NCBI RefSeq assembly: GCF_021130785.1
Contig: NC_060213.1
Span: 98,634,501-98,698,500, forward strand
Direction: 5' to 3'
Source: Homalodisca vitripennis
Lineage: Eukaryota; Arthropoda; Insecta; Hemiptera; Cicadellidae
Length of the DNA: 64,000 nucleotides
Below, piece after piece: positions 46,395 through 59,737 of the stretch. Both the position numbers and the translations under genes were made by a program. Under the pieces are notes generated by a model that had not been told where the DNA came from, made no database searches, and saw only the letters and a list, made by a program, of their open reading frames with translations. How positions within the stretch are numbered: position 1 is the stretch's first letter; each line of letters opens with the position of its first letter.

Positions 46395-47250
46395 CTTGAA
46401 GCAGAGGGTCGTATCATCCGAATACTGAATCACCTTTCAATTTTGGATCGATTTGGTTCAGATCATTTATGTAAATCAAAAAGAGAATTTGACCAAGGAT
46501 AGATCCGTGCGGGACTCTATAGGTGATCTTTTTCTATGAGGATACGGTGTCCGAAATCCTGCACACACTGCTCTCTGTAAAAAGATAAGACTCGACCCAT
46601 TTTGATGGCAGATCCCGTACACCACACCTTTTCAACTTGTGCAGCAACGTTCCATGATGCACAGAGTTGAATACTTTGGAGCGGTCGAGAAACACGCTTA
46701 GCAAATGTTCACACCTATCCAGTCCATCGACAACTTGCTCATTGAGGATTGTTGCAGCATCTGCTGTACACTTTTTTCTCTGAACTCAAATTGAGTGGAA
46801 CTGATAATTTTAAAGTTTACCCGAAAACAGTTAATGATTGGTTCAAGAAAGATTTTGCTTTAGACTGGCAGAATTGAAATCGAACGGTAGTTGCTGGTGC
46901 GCAAGGAATCGCGCATATCGCTCTCTATGAAAATTGTAATGAGTTTTGCTGCTTTCAATTTTGATGGTAAGATTCCAGTTTGCAATGAGCACTTAACCAA
47001 TTGTGTTGGTGGCATTATTGACTGTTTGAAACAGCGCTTTAACATACATATTGACATTCCGTTGATGTCACATGCCTTTATTTTTTGGATTTCAGTCCCT
47101 GAAATAAACGCGTCCCCTCTTCTTCGGTCACAGGGGCTATACATATAGCCAAGTCACCGGTTCCCGGGTACCGATAACAAGAGGGCGAGATACTGTTAAA
47201 TTCGGATGAGTCACAGCTGCTATGTCACAATCACACTATTTTTAAGGGTA
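46395..47250 (-). pseudogene. LINE copy 4, reverse transcriptase fragment
   Basis: The minus strand from about 47240 to 46400 reads a LINE reverse transcriptase in several frames. Blocks are APVTEEE and INGMSICMLKRC (about 47150-47040), TGILPSKLKAAKLITIFIES (about 46986-46927), SNYRSISILPV (about 46892-46860), a segment equivalent to LSVFLDRSKVFNSVHHGTLL (about 46700-46640) that holds motif A, and a PHGSILGQILFLIYINDL-like segment (about 46520-46460). The wording differs from the other three LINE copies, so this is a third LINE lineage (Jockey/I-like). No endonuclease or 3' end is evident. Confidence 0.72.
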
Positions 47251-48339
47251 GGACATGTGTAAGGGGCCAAATCTTCCCAATGAATAATACACGTATCTAT
47301 GTACACAATGCAGTTTGGTTTTGATAAATAGGATCAAATCTAGCATAAATACTCCTACGATCTGCAAACACGGGAGCAATTGGAGCGTGACTAAATAGTA
47401 CCAACTAAATCGGCATTACTGCCAAACCATTAGTACAAGGATTATGCTAAGGCTAGAACACGTGCTTGGTACTACGTAGCATGTTACATCATAATCACTG
47501 AAACCGCAATCATTTAATAGTTTTGTTATTTTACAGTTGTTTTTAATAGTGCATTTGGGAAATAAAATTGTTACATTAAAGAAATGTTTCACTAAACCCA
47601 AATAGGTTGGAGGCAGGTTTTTTTGTAATTCGTAGCAGTCACAAAAAACACGATTATAACTGAATATTAACTAAGTTTTTACAAAAAATTGACGTGGTTA
47701 GTGACTTATTGATACATCATTTTACCACAGTTGTATTTTTAAACACAGGGTCAATCTGGAAATATATGTTATATTAGTAAATAAATACGTTATTAATTAA
47801 AAAGGCTACTTTCAGTTTAAATATTAATAAAACCCAACTAATCATTTAATTTAAGTATATTTGGCACTAATATGACTTTAAAAAAGTCTACCCTTTACTA
47901 CTCTCATCATTCTGTGAAGAAAATATTTTCTGACTATATATTTTGGTTTTTATGATTTAAGATAGGTTTTCCAGTGAAAACAGCCCGAGTTATGGAAAAA
48001 TTCATTAAATAAAGAGCATAATATTTCAATTAATGATCTTTCACGTAAAAAATACATTACACGTAATTGTTAAATTGGCTCCAAAGAAGAGTGAATTTTC
48101 TCAAAGTAAATAGAATAAAAGATTAAACTAATAGAAAATGCAAGATAAACTTTTCACTCCATGTGTCTGAATATTTATTTATTTTAATAGTACTAATGCT
48201 ATTGTCTATATAAAATATGTATTTTTGATTCTAAACTCTATATAAATTACAACAAAAAATTACGAAACTATGCATTAATACAGTTCTTATACTATGTGAT
48301 GCTACTAGAACCAAGCACGAGTGTGATGTTAGTTTAATC
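47251..48339. other. AT-rich non-coding stretch
   Basis: Nothing recognised. Confidence 0.6.
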
Positions 48340-48545
48340 GTAATAGTGATAAAAACATAAAGTATTAAATTATGCATAAAAAATGGGAGGAAAATCATAT
48401 AGACGCTCAATTGTTTGGTTCACTCCCAGTAGAAGCGTTGTCAGTGATCCGCTGAACCAATAACAGGTCCACTCTCACAGCCGCTGGCGACACTGAAACA
48501 CTGTGATGGGATCAAATTTACTACAAAAATGATTCTTACGAGATT
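48340..48545 (+). repeat. Dispersed repeat family 1, copy C (partial)
   Basis: It carries the right arm of the hairpin word (AATAGTGAT, about 48346) and the conserved core at 48446-48492, which differs from copy B at two of 47 positions. A block continues to about 48540 (ACTACAAAAATGATT, as in copy A). The downstream part of the family is not found here. Confidence 0.75.
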
Positions 48546-49394
48546 TAGTTACAGTAAATAGTTTGAAATACATTTCAGAAGTGTTTATTTTACTATACAG
48601 TGTGTCCAAGTAAGTGATTCAAGTTTTTGAACATTACGTGTCTATGTAGTCTAGTGTAATAGTTGCAATGTGATAAATTATATCATCAAATGCAGAACCC
48701 TTTTGCAGGAATCAAGTGTGATGCAAGCATTTTTAACTTATTGTTACAAAGTTTCATTTCATTAAAACATAACTATCAATTTTATAAGCTATCACAGTGT
48801 ATCTAATATAATCAAACACATAACTCGATGCGTTATACAAACATTATTTCCACCCCAAAAGCATAAGCAATCTGAAAAGTTTTATTGTAAACGTATAAAC
48901 ACCAAGATTGCACTAAAACGTTTTACATGGTCCAAGTCTAACTACAGTCTAATTTAAACTTCCGTAACGGCTAACATATACTAGGGTAATTAGCCTCTAT
49001 GTAAGGGCGACTGCTATTAATCCGCATCAGCGCGTCCTCATTAAACTTTGATGATTTGTTTGGTCTGCAGTTACCGGTAAACAGCTAATAGTGAGCTTAT
49101 TTAACTTGTTAGGTACGAATTCCAGTGTGGACATATATGTTTGTGAGTTCAATGATTATATGTAACAGTTATAGTGATAAAAAACACTTGAAATTTTATA
49201 TATTTCGCTTTAATATTACGAACTAAATCATATTTTATAAATAAAAAGTAATTAAATTTGTAATGTACTTTAAATAACGTGGATAAAATATGTAAAGAAA
49301 TATGAATTATTATCGGTTTATATTAAAAAGGTAGGAGTATCCCACATCACATGTCAGTAAAAGGCTTAGCTGAGGTTGCATTACAATTTCTACT
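48546..49394. other. AT-rich non-coding stretch
   Basis: Nothing recognised. A GC-richer patch at 49010-49080 is unassigned. Confidence 0.55.
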
Positions 49395-52095
49395 CTGTAA
49401 CACCAAAAACTTTAAAAATATTAATATCCATTCAAGCGAGAAAGAAAAAAATGCTTTAAAACTAAACAAACTCAAAGCAATAAAATTCCATTCATTGATA
49501 TTGAGTGTTTTCCAGCGCTCCTCTTTGCAGTTTTCAAACGTTGTTTTAATATAATAATCACTTCTTAAATAATATTTCATAATATTTAATTTACTTAACA
49601 AATTAAATACAAATCTTATTAGTAAGTTTTTTCATAGTCTCGGTAACAAAATATATTACATTTGAACATTATATTTTTCAGTATTATGTTAAGGCGATAA
49701 CTATTTAAATTTTTATTTCATAATTTACCAATAATTGGTGCTTTACTATTATGAACCTCCAGTAATACTAACATCATATATCACACAGGACTTTTCAGAT
49801 ACTGATAGCTGTGAAATGGCAGATACATCCAGCGGTAGTATGATCCTATCATATGGGAGCTACCTGTGCCGATAACTTGTAGAGGTCAGGAATAACCAAT
49901 AGCAGGAAACTTCCGTAGGCCGAGAATTTTCACAAAGAAAATTTTTCAGTCATTGAATAAAATGAAAATGGCTCACTAGTTGTCAGCTCTGCTTCCAGAT
50001 CTCGGAATCCTCATATGTGATAATGGAAAAACAGGGAGCCGCCTGAGGGTACTCATATATACATAAATGACGTAGTTAAAGGGGATTGCAAAGAATATAA
50101 CTTCACATGCATTAAAAGTATTACTTAGAAATTATTTTTCAAAGCAATTTCAGCTTCTTTAATATTTGAAATTTAAAATGTTGTAATTAAAGAAGGTGCT
50201 ATAATATTGCAGTTTTGTATACACATTCATATTATATCAAATACCCCAAGCGAAAAGTTGGAAGAAAAGTAGATTTCACATGTTACAGTAACTAAAAACC
50301 GATTTCATTAGTGTTTACAAACAAATTTATTACGGCTTTAATTATTAACTTAGAACACACAGATTTTATTATGTTATTCTTTAAGAAACTAAAACAAATT
50401 CTGATAAATAATCGTTTTTACTGTTAATATTTTTTAATAATAAGGCTTTAAAATTGAAGAAAGCTTGTGTTTTTCTCCATAGTTTTGGTTATTACAATCC
50501 ACTTAAAACACACAAAAAATACTTTTCTTTCATTCTAATACATGATTGAATACTAGCCATATAGTAAAATATTGTTTCTTATGTGATATCGGTGTATGTT
50601 TTTGACATTTGAAGTGAGATGTATAGCGTGAGAGAGAGGTCACCGTGTCCCGGGTCCAACAAAGATATTCTTTATAAAAACAAACTATAAATGTGAAACT
50701 GAAGATGCATTATTATTTTTCATGTATAATTTGTACAACACTGATGGGACAATAACTCTAAATATTTGCATTTCAATATAGTCGTAACACTTTCAAACAT
50801 TTAAAACTCCATAATTTTGAAACCTTATTGGACATAAATATTTATAAGTATATACATTTCTTTGTATAAATGTGAAATCGATTCAGTTGCTCGTCATGAA
50901 ATTGCTTGTGAAGCCGTGTGTAACTGGTAATATATTTATAAAGAAGAGTAATGACAAGAACAATTTGTAAATTCAACCTAGTTTCGTGAAATGTTAGAAA
51001 CACATCACAGTGCAATGATACCCGCACCTAGCCTTGCTTGCTATCAGGGTACAGTATACTGCGGTTGCGGCTCAAACCACAACATCCCCTAATGATGTTG
51101 ATGCACCCTCAAATGAGTTGGATCATTAATTTGGTTTCTCTACTAAGAGTGTAATGCTAACAACTGAAAATGTCATCAGCTAATATTTATTTTTACTATC
51201 CAAACAGTAAGCGGACTGTATTTTTTTAACAGTGATTATTATAGCATTTATCGAAAAGTAAGTAAGAACAAACATTATTGCAAATTATAACGTAGAATTC
51301 TAAACATTTTGTATTTCTGAGCTTTAACGTATAATAAATTATATATAATCGTTAATTTTCCAAACTTAAAATAGTCGTCCGCCATCTTGAAAATTTAAGA
51401 CAAATCCAAAGAATGAGAATAATGTAAGAGTAATTTATAAACTCCTAATATATTTTTAAAACATATAATTTTATATCTATTTTAGGATTCATTTGAGTTA
51501 GAATAGTTACTTGAGTGCGAATGGGCGTCATCTTGAAATGTTTAATGGGATACAATTTCATCTAATGTATTAAAAGTACCACCTTTTTAACATGTTTATT
51601 TTGAAACTGTTAATAACTACGGTAGTTGTCGTGTTTACAATTATTTCCGCAGAGTTTTAAAGTACTTAACTTCGCTTGCTCATGTACGTAATAGATTATA
51701 CCTTATATATCATCAGTCCTTATTCAAAATTAGAATAGCTACCATTTTGAATCTTACGAGTTACCGAATGATATTAAAGAATTAAAATTTTTATATTAAA
51801 TTTTAAATCAGTGGAATAAAATTTGGGCTCGAATAAGATTTACTGCTATATTTAAACTTTTATTGGTGATTTTATAAATATATATATTCATAAAATGTTA
51901 TGAGAAATATAGTGATTTTGAATTCTGGGGCTATAGTCTTCTTGAATTACATCAAATTTCTCGAAAATTATATCATGGAGGTGATTGCTATAGAAATATT
52001 TCTATGTAAATCTGCCAATATTTATGCCCATAATCACAGTTTGATCACGATTGCTTTCTTTGGACAAGTAGGGAGAGTTTACATCTTGATAACAT
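49395..52095. repeat. Dispersed repeat family 3, copy 2
   Basis: Colinear with 42965-44560 but about 1.1 kb longer, almost all of it between the first and second shared blocks (49550-51041). That extra part includes a GC-richer stretch (49790-50050) and may be an insertion. The 14-bp palindrome of copy 1 is degraded here (GCGGTTGCGGCTCAAACCAC). Confidence 0.65.
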
Positions 52096-52148
52096 TATAA
52101 TACAGTGAATTATATTCGATTTTAGTTCTTATTAGTTACTTTGCACGA

Positions 52149-52152
<4 letters not shown>

Positions 52153-52225
<73 letters not shown>
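52153..52225. repeat. (TA)n microsatellite, 73 bp
   Basis: About 36 uninterrupted TA units, the longest pure microsatellite in the window, ending in GGGGG. It follows closely on repeat family 3 copy 2. Confidence 0.97.
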
Positions 52226-52227
<2 letters not shown>

Positions 52228-55200
52228 GGGTATCACTGAGAATAACGGTCGGAGTAGTCAGTCAAAATTTCAATGTCAATAACGTATTTTACTCGTCCTC
52301 GAGAACAAAAATACATATCGTTTTAGGGTGTGTAAACTACAAATAACTCTGTTATTTAGTTATTGGAAAGTAAGTCTCAATCTGCTTTCATATTTGTGAA
52401 TTGTGCTTCTTGGTTTTGAAAGTGCTTCTTGATTAGGCTACGTGAGTAAAGAAATCATTATTATATTATTTATTTATTCCTTTATAATTGATAATTCTGT
52501 TCCTTTCCAAGGTCCATTCCATTTGGTCGTGAAATCATGTGTTATTTTTAAATTCGGAAAAAGTTATTTTTATGCTATAGGAAGTTACCACGTGGTATGT
52601 AAGTAGATAGTATGTACATACGTATTTGGGAAGTTATGGTTACGTTAGTTTTGCTTATTAATTAAATTTATGTTTGGTTTTTTCACTATTTATTCGTTTT
52701 TGAAAAGTTTAGTTCAATTTCTTTAAATCATATTCAAACATATTTTTTTTTAAATAAACGCACACTGGTAGCGAGATATGCGTGTATAACCTATTGCAAT
52801 AACCTCTTTAACCAAATTATATAAGGTTTTATGAATAAAAATAAAAAAAAATGAATTATAGAACCTTAAAAGTGAAACTCCTGTTCTTGAAAGACAGAAG
52901 GAAGTTATTGTAGGGAGAATTTACAATTTATATTTGATTTGTCAAGCTGTGTTCCATAGCTAGCAGTAATGGCCGGACAAATTCATGAACAAACCATCTA
53001 ATCTCATCTTTTAGAGATAGCAGGTAATGCTGACCGCGCTGATGGCCCGAGGTCCTGTGTCAGGCTGATATGACTTTGTATCCTAGAAGGTCTAAATCAA
53101 AAGAAATTCTTTTATTTGGATCATATTCCCCTGATTTCTGCATTATTGTTACTTATCGTATCTAAATATGGCTGATGTCAGCAGCAACAAATAAGAGCAA
53201 GACCACGATCGTAGCAAGACAACGCAACGCCAGTAAAACAAGAAATATTACTCCGCGCTAGAAAAATAGTTCCATTTAATGTTTTATAGCTTAGTTATTT
53301 GTCATTTTCACCCCTTAAAACCCCTTTGTTTTGTTTAGGTGGACTTAAGGTAAAACTCGTCTTTTACTGCTAAAACTGTTAATCTAACAATACCAACATT
53401 TTTTATTTACTAAAACGTTTCCCAATACTGATTTAATTTGGATAGGCTTAAATACATAATACATCTGCTTAAAATATAAAAGTATATGTTACAGCCATGA
53501 TGAACAAAAATTTGACTTTCGACTAGTTAAATACAAATAATTACGCAGGTTACCATAGCGTTGTATTATTTCGTCAAGTGTAAATAATTTTGCGTTATTT
53601 GCAATGTAACTTCCCTTGAAATAAAAAATGTCGGTGATCCATGCAAGACTACAGATTGAAAGACATGATTCATTTTAAGTATAGGGAAAACACTCATTTA
53701 CACAAGAATGGAACATGGATTATGATGTAAATTTTCCCAACGGTACTTTACAACTTTTGTGATATGTCTGAAGAAAATAGCTGTGATATAGCTATAGAAA
53801 ACACTCACAGGAAAAAAATTTCCTGAATATTGGTTCTTGTAATCACAATTTAAAGATCGATTTAAGGATAGCCACTACAAGATCCATTTTCAAATGTTAA
53901 CATTACTGTTCATAATTGCGCCAATTTGTTGAGTGTGTAATATACAAGTGATGTTTTCAGCAAACAATACGACGTTACGCAATTCATTTTTGTTTAGTAA
54001 ACAGAATATTTTATATCTGATTTTAAGTGCAAAGCTGAATAAACAACCGGATTACTATTTAGTCAACTGTTATCGATTTTAATGCATCAGTTGTGTCAGA
54101 TCATGCAGAAATGTGTGCTCGGTTGGGTTCTAAATATAGCTTTTATCTGAACAGTTAATTTGATTCAGTTATTTGAACGTAACCATACTGTGTTTTATAA
54201 TGTTCTTTAAAGATCAACCCATGGTTGGTTTACTTTGTGATGAAGTATAGTGTTAACTTGTTTTATAAAACATCATAAATTCATTTCTTTGACATTAACT
54301 TGTGCTCACTAGCTGAACTGCTTGTACATTTACTATTCCGTCAATCGTGGGAAATCTAACATTAATAATAGTCTGATAAAGGGGTAATAATAAAATGATT
54401 GGAACGTGTATTTAATTTAAAACTTATTTGAGTTACAACAGATGTAGCAACGTATGTATATTCTTACATCTGGCAGATGCAGCAATACGTTGTTGACAAG
54501 GATCCGACTCTTGCAGTTCATTAGCACAGAAAAAAAACATTCATTAGACCCTAAATCAGACCGACCTAGGAAAGACAACAAAATCTTCAGTAAACCTAAC
54601 ACTTGGAAGAAGTTCTACAGAATAAATTATCAAAATCGCATCACAATGGTTGAGAATTTGCAACACGTTACTCAGAGAGAAAGATTTCAGTATAAAATAC
54701 TAGTAAAGAGTAAAGTATTTTTCTCACGCAGTACAGTTTTCCCAATAGCGTGAAAGGCGCGGAAACCTTTCCGCTAGTGACAATAGAGTGCGACAATCAC
54801 CAGTCTTCTGCCAGTCACTAGAACATCCCCTTGACGCTTGACTGACTCCCCGTCTTATACTTTGACTCCTCTACATGTAGAATACATCGTGCTTTAAACA
54901 TCTCTAAGCTAGATACATTTCTTAATATGAATTTCTAACTTAACGATACATAGAATATAACAAATAAGGTAAATGTACGCCTCATCATCGTACTAACAAA
55001 CCGACGAAAAGACTGAGAGAAATCCAGTAAAAAGGAAAATTATGAAGTGTACAAGTTTGGAGGACACAGCGAGAGTAGTTATAAGTTGGTGAATTAAAAG
55101 ACTAATTGGAGCGACAACGACATGGGCTAGGAGATGAATAAGAACTTGTCAACACACAAATGTGTGTGTGTGTGTGTGTGTGTGTGTTCAAAATTCAAAG

Positions 55201-56486
55201 ATTTTGAAAGTTTTATAATAATTAATGGTGAGTGAGTGGGGGCTAAGGCTCCCACAATATTGAGTTTTTTGAGATGTGTATAAAAGTAAGTAGAAGATGA
55301 ACGAGATGAGAGTGATAACTCCGCCTTCAGATTTGACTGTGCCATGTTAAGACAACAAAAGACAATAAAATGGCTATAATAAAAGTGAATAAATAAGCAT
55401 TAATTCAACACTCATACATATAAAATATGTAAAACATCCATTACTTTAAATTTCAAATAATTTGAACTTTTGTTTCAGTGGAATGATTTTCATAAATATT
55501 GTTATATACCACAATTTTGAATACTCCAATGAAAGAAATGCATACACAATGTTCGAAAATAGCCTACCGTTATAGGAAGTAATGTGTGTTACTAGGATTA
55601 AATAAAATATTTCTTACCAAAGAAATTGTAATAATGTAATTGGAAATGTATTGTCGGTACCTTAAGAACATTACTTAGTTGTAAAATATGTATCCAGGTT
55701 GAATTACCGAAAGGCTTGAGCCCCTCTTTGATATCCAATATGCCGTTCTTAACAAAATATTAAATGACTAATGCTAAGGGCGAATTTAACGGTCTTTTCA
55801 GACTATAAAAGAAGGAACAGTTTAAAAATTTCCTGCTGTTCCAGGTAAATTTAGGTATGTGTGAAGGTACTACTTATTTATTTATACTACATTATTTCTT
55901 TACACTTTCAGTTTATAGTAAAAACCAGGTACTCATGCCTACGCAAAGTAAAAATAAGTCAACCTTACTTTTGTATTGTTTAATTTATTATCTTATTGAA
56001 ATAAAAGTATAAAGAAGGTATCTTGCCACGAGTAATGGTTTACTCCCGTCGTACCTAGTTCATAAGTTACTACTGATTACTCATTCAGCTCTACCCTTCC
56101 TCACCAGGAGCAATTCTCTCCGACCATATTTGATTTGATCGTGTTTGTTGCAAAATACGTAGTTAAAGATATGAATTCAACCAAAATTTTACCAGGTTTG
56201 CAAAACGAGTAATCAGTTACTCGCCTCATGACAACTGATTTTCCAAATGCATAATGAATTACTTATCTTTTTGGCAATAAGTTTTACCGATTACCCCAAT
56301 CTAATGTAGGATATAACGACTGTTTGCTGCTGGGATATTTAAATAATTATCACGTTATTTAATATGTGTGAAAGAATCTTATAGCAAACATTTTGTTTTC
56401 TATTTACACAGTTATTTTATATATTTTAGGCCAGATATAAATTGTTTTATAATTTTGGTTACAATTATAAATACCCATAATATAAG
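52226..56486. other. Long AT-rich stretch without identified genes
   Basis: No domain recognised. A 99-codon plus-strand ORF (54454-54753) is lysine-rich with no family I know and is probably chance. A GC-richer patch follows it (54740-54860). Confidence 0.5.
55161..55187. repeat. (TG)n microsatellite
   Basis: A 27-bp run of about 13 TG units. Confidence 0.95.
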
Positions 56487-56510
56487 GTATATATATATAT
56501 ACATATATAT

Positions 56511-56960
56511 AGGGTGATTCATGAAGTTCTCACCCCACTTCTACAGCACTATTGTATAGTAAAATATGAAAAAATGTTATATAACCATTAGGTCCGAAAA
56601 CGCTTTCGTTAGCGAAGTTACAGCTAGCGAAAGATTTCGCGCTGAATTCCTGGGTAAGAGTGAAAATAAAGCCATACTGAACTTTTGGAGGGAAAGGTTA
56701 ATTAAGTAAGAAATATCGTGGATTCTTATGTATTTTACCTGATAAAAGCTAATATAAAATAGGTTTCAGAACTGTACCTGTAGTAGTTTTTGAGGGATTC
56801 AGGGTTAAATGCAAAAAATTGGGGACGAAAACAATGTTTTTTTAAGTTTGATGTACAATAACTTTGTTAAATTGGTAATAAATACATAAAATCAAAACAA
56901 CATTAATTGTAGAGGAATTTAATTCTGAGAAAATTTGATTTAATCAAAGGTCTTAAAATA
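56511..56960. repeat. Left long terminal inverted repeat
   Basis: Matches the reverse complement of about 58640-59091 with scattered substitutions and small indels. The inner edge is approximate. Confidence 0.82.
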
Positions 56961-57460
56961 AACAGAAATAAGTACCAAAAAAAATTCGATTTATTTCAGT
57001 ATAATACATTTACTAACTGTAAAGAAAATACGTACCGGTATTTAGTTTAAAATTAAAACCAAAACAAATGTTTGTTCTAATGATGAGATAAATTGAGGGA
57101 AAACAGAGTTAACTGTTAAATAAATTTGTTTGTAAATAAAAATATCAATGTTTTTATTACCGTTTTTATTTGTTTTTAATAAAATTTACATCAAATGTTT
57201 ATTTTTTATTCGCAAAATAAATGATAGCAAACATTTTCCATTATTGTTTACAACCATCGAATGAGTTTTTTTGTTTTATTATTTTCTAAGTTGGTAACGC
57301 CGAATAACAGCTGATCAACAATGGGTTAGTCTGTACTGTTACGTTAGAACTGTGTATTAGTGGTGTTTGCAAGCTACAGCAGGTGATTCGGGTTCTGTGA
57401 ATTTGTTATTAAAAGCAATTTTTCTGTGAGTTATAATTCGATTGTTTATTCAGCGAAAAA

Positions 57461-58509
57461 ATGCCTTACTTATTTACAATCAGAGGAATACGCTGATATG
57501 GTTTTTATTTGGGGTTACTGTAATGTAATGCTAGAGCTGCTGTAGAAGATATGAACTACGTTCCCCTAATAGGTGGATTCCAGAATACCAAAAACAATTT
57601 CAGGGAACCTTTTCGTACTCTTCGGGAAACAGGATCACTAACCAAGTACTAGAACACCAATTATGAACGAGCTGTCCAACTCGATGATGATATTGTTATT
57701 ATTGCTGTTCATCGCAGTCCAGGTGTAAGTACACGACACGTATTTCTAGGCGGATAGGAGTTTCGCAGTCAACGGTGTGGAGGTCACTTAATCGAAACAA
57801 ATTTTATCGTTGCATAAACAAAGGTTCAACATCTACAGCTAGGGATGGTCGCTTCGCTTGGGTTTTTGACTTTTTGAATATTAATTATCAACTCTACAAG
57901 CGTATTTTGTTTACGGATGAGGCACAATTCACTCGGGATTGTGTCAATAACTTGCACAATGAACACACATGGGCGAAGAAAATCCACTGATGTGTGGAAA
58001 CAGGAACTTTCAACACCGATTTAGCGTCAGTGTCTGGTGCTGTGGCCTTTTGCACAATTCGGTGAAGTTGGACTTTCATATTTCCTGGACGCCTAATTTG
58101 CTGAGTTCTATTTTGCATTTCCTTCAGAAGAGTTGCCCGCAGCTGGTTAGAGAATGTTCCTCTTAAATCTCAGACAAAAATTTGTACTTCCTGCATTGAC
58201 GGAGCAACCTCCCCAACTTTTCACGTGCCGTTTCTGCTTCTACTTAAATCATCAATTTCCTTGGGACATGGATTGGTCGGCTAGGAGGGCCTCACCTTGG
58301 CCACCAAGATCACCAGATCTATCTCCATTGGATTATTGCATCTGGGGTGGATGACAAGCACATTGTTATACAAGACAAAAGTGAATTCTCGTGATGAATT
58401 AATTGCCGTATTATGGAATTCGGCTGTGCAGATACAGGGAAGTCCTGAAAAATTTAGAAAACGCAACAAAAAGCAATACACAAACATACTGCATAATGTT
58501 ATTGATTAA
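57461..58509 (+). pseudogene. Mariner-type transposase, multiply frameshifted
   Basis: The reading starts near the ATG at 57461, whose frame is lost almost at once; a shifted frame gives SEEYADMVFIWGYCN. Further blocks in alternating frames are FRTLRETGSL (about 57617), VHRSPGVSTRHV (about 57707-57742), RSLNRNKFY and YQLYKRILFTDEAQFTRD (about 57889-57942; the first catalytic Asp codon is at 57916). An ENPLMCGNRNFQHRFSVSVW segment follows. A degraded second Asp region is at about 58198 (GAC GGA GCA), and PWPPRSPDLSPLDY has the third Asp at 58331. The final stop is at 58507-58509. It belongs to the same superfamily as the transposase at 34398 but is a distinct family. Confidence 0.82.
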
Positions 58510-58639
58510 TGTAGGCTCATTTTCGAACATCTATTATAAAAAGGTGAGTACGTTGGCCCAACTGATTATTTTGCTTGAACTCAGTAATGTATTATACTGA
58601 ATCAAAATCGATTTTTAGGGTACTATTTCTGTTTTATTT

Positions 58640-59091
58640 TTTAGACTTTGGTGATATATCAATTTTCTCAGAAATTAAATTTTTTACATTATTGGTTTTG
58701 TTGATTTTAAGTATTTATACCAATGTACAAAGTTATTGTACATCAAAACTTAAAAAAACATTGTTTCGTGCCCCAATTTTTTGCAATTTACCCCTGACAT
58801 CCCTCAAAAACTACTATGGTACCAGTTCCTGAATCCTATTTTATTAGCTGTTATCAGGTAATTATACATTAGAATCCACGATATTTCTTATTAATTTAAA
58901 CCCTTTCCAAAAGTTCAAGTATGGCCTTTATTTTACTCATTTACCCAGGGGATTCAGGCGAAAATCTTTCGCTAGCTGTAACTCGATACGAAGCGTTTTC
59001 GTACATATGGTTTATATAAAATTTTCTTCATTACTTTTTACTAGTACTGTGCTGTAGATAGTGGGGGGAGAACTTCGATGAGATCACCCTG
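58640..59091. repeat. Right long terminal inverted repeat
   Basis: Inverted partner of 56511-56960. Confidence 0.82.
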
Positions 59092-59216
59092 TATATATAT
59101 CCAAAATATATATACATATACCTAATATATATACATATAACTAGTATTTATTATATATACCAACTATATTATTTATAGATACATATACTAATTTATATAT
59201 ATATATAAAGAAGTCT
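59092..59216. repeat. TA-rich low-complexity block
   Basis: Interrupted (TA)n with ATACATAT words, directly beside the right end of the transposon. Confidence 0.9.
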
Positions 59217-59722
59217 CTACGGAAAAAAAAGCAAAAAAAAAAAAAAAATAAAGAAAAAATAAAAGATAAAACGGAAAAAAAACAGCAAGCAGAAAAAAGA
59301 AAAATCATTTAAAAAAAACAAAAACTTAAATGAAAAAGTAACACTTAAAAAAAAAAACCAACTTAAAAAAAACAAAAAAAAACAAACAACAGAACTAATA
59401 GAAAAAAAAACAAAAACTAAAAGAAAAAGAAGGATACAAAAAAAAAAAAAAACCATGAAAATATATTAAATAAGTAAAAAAAACCATGCAAATACCAAAA
59501 TAAAAAAAAAACAAATAAAAAAACACAAAAGAAACAAAAAAAAAACAAAAACAAAAAAAAATTAAAAATAAAAAAGGGCAATCAGTAAAACACAAGCAAA
59601 AACAAAAATAAAAGACGAACAACAACAAATGAAAGAAAGTAAAAAATAAATCAAACAAAAAAAAAGAACAAGAGAACAAGAAAAGAAAACCCAACTACAG
59701 AAAATAAAGCAAAAAAAAAAAA
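59217..59722. repeat. A-rich, strand-asymmetric low-complexity tract
   Basis: About 500 bp of the plus strand are overwhelmingly A, broken by single G, C or T bases (AAAAAACAAAAA, AAAGAAAAA patterns) with no fixed period. The minus strand is open for long Phe-rich frames, an artefact of composition. It lies between two TA-rich blocks. Origin from an expanded poly(A) tail of a retrotransposed sequence is possible, but no such element adjoins it. Confidence 0.92.
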
Positions 59723-59737
59723 CTTCATGTGTGTTTA

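Larger units (their letters stand above)
56511..59091 (+). mobile_element. Mariner-type DNA transposon with ~450-bp inverted repeats
   Basis: The left end AGGGTGATTCATGAAGTTCT (56511), with its leading base uncertain, and the right end ATCACCCTG (to 59091) are inverted. They sit in TA-repeat DNA on both sides, fitting TA target use. Similarity of the two arms extends about 450 bp inwards. Shared words include ACAGCTAGCGAAAGATTT, GAAATATCGTGGATTCT, TAGTAGTTTTTGAGGGAT and TGTACAATAACTTTGT. The total is about 2.58 kb. Arms this long are unusual for mariner, where about 30 bp is typical. A decayed transposase lies between. Confidence 0.87.

Noticed and set aside
54454..54753. 99-codon lysine-rich ORF as a host gene.
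   Set aside because: No domain, no context, length within chance for this composition.
59217..59694. Long Phe-rich minus-strand ORFs over the A-rich tract.
   Set aside because: They arise only because the complement is mostly T; no protein is implied.
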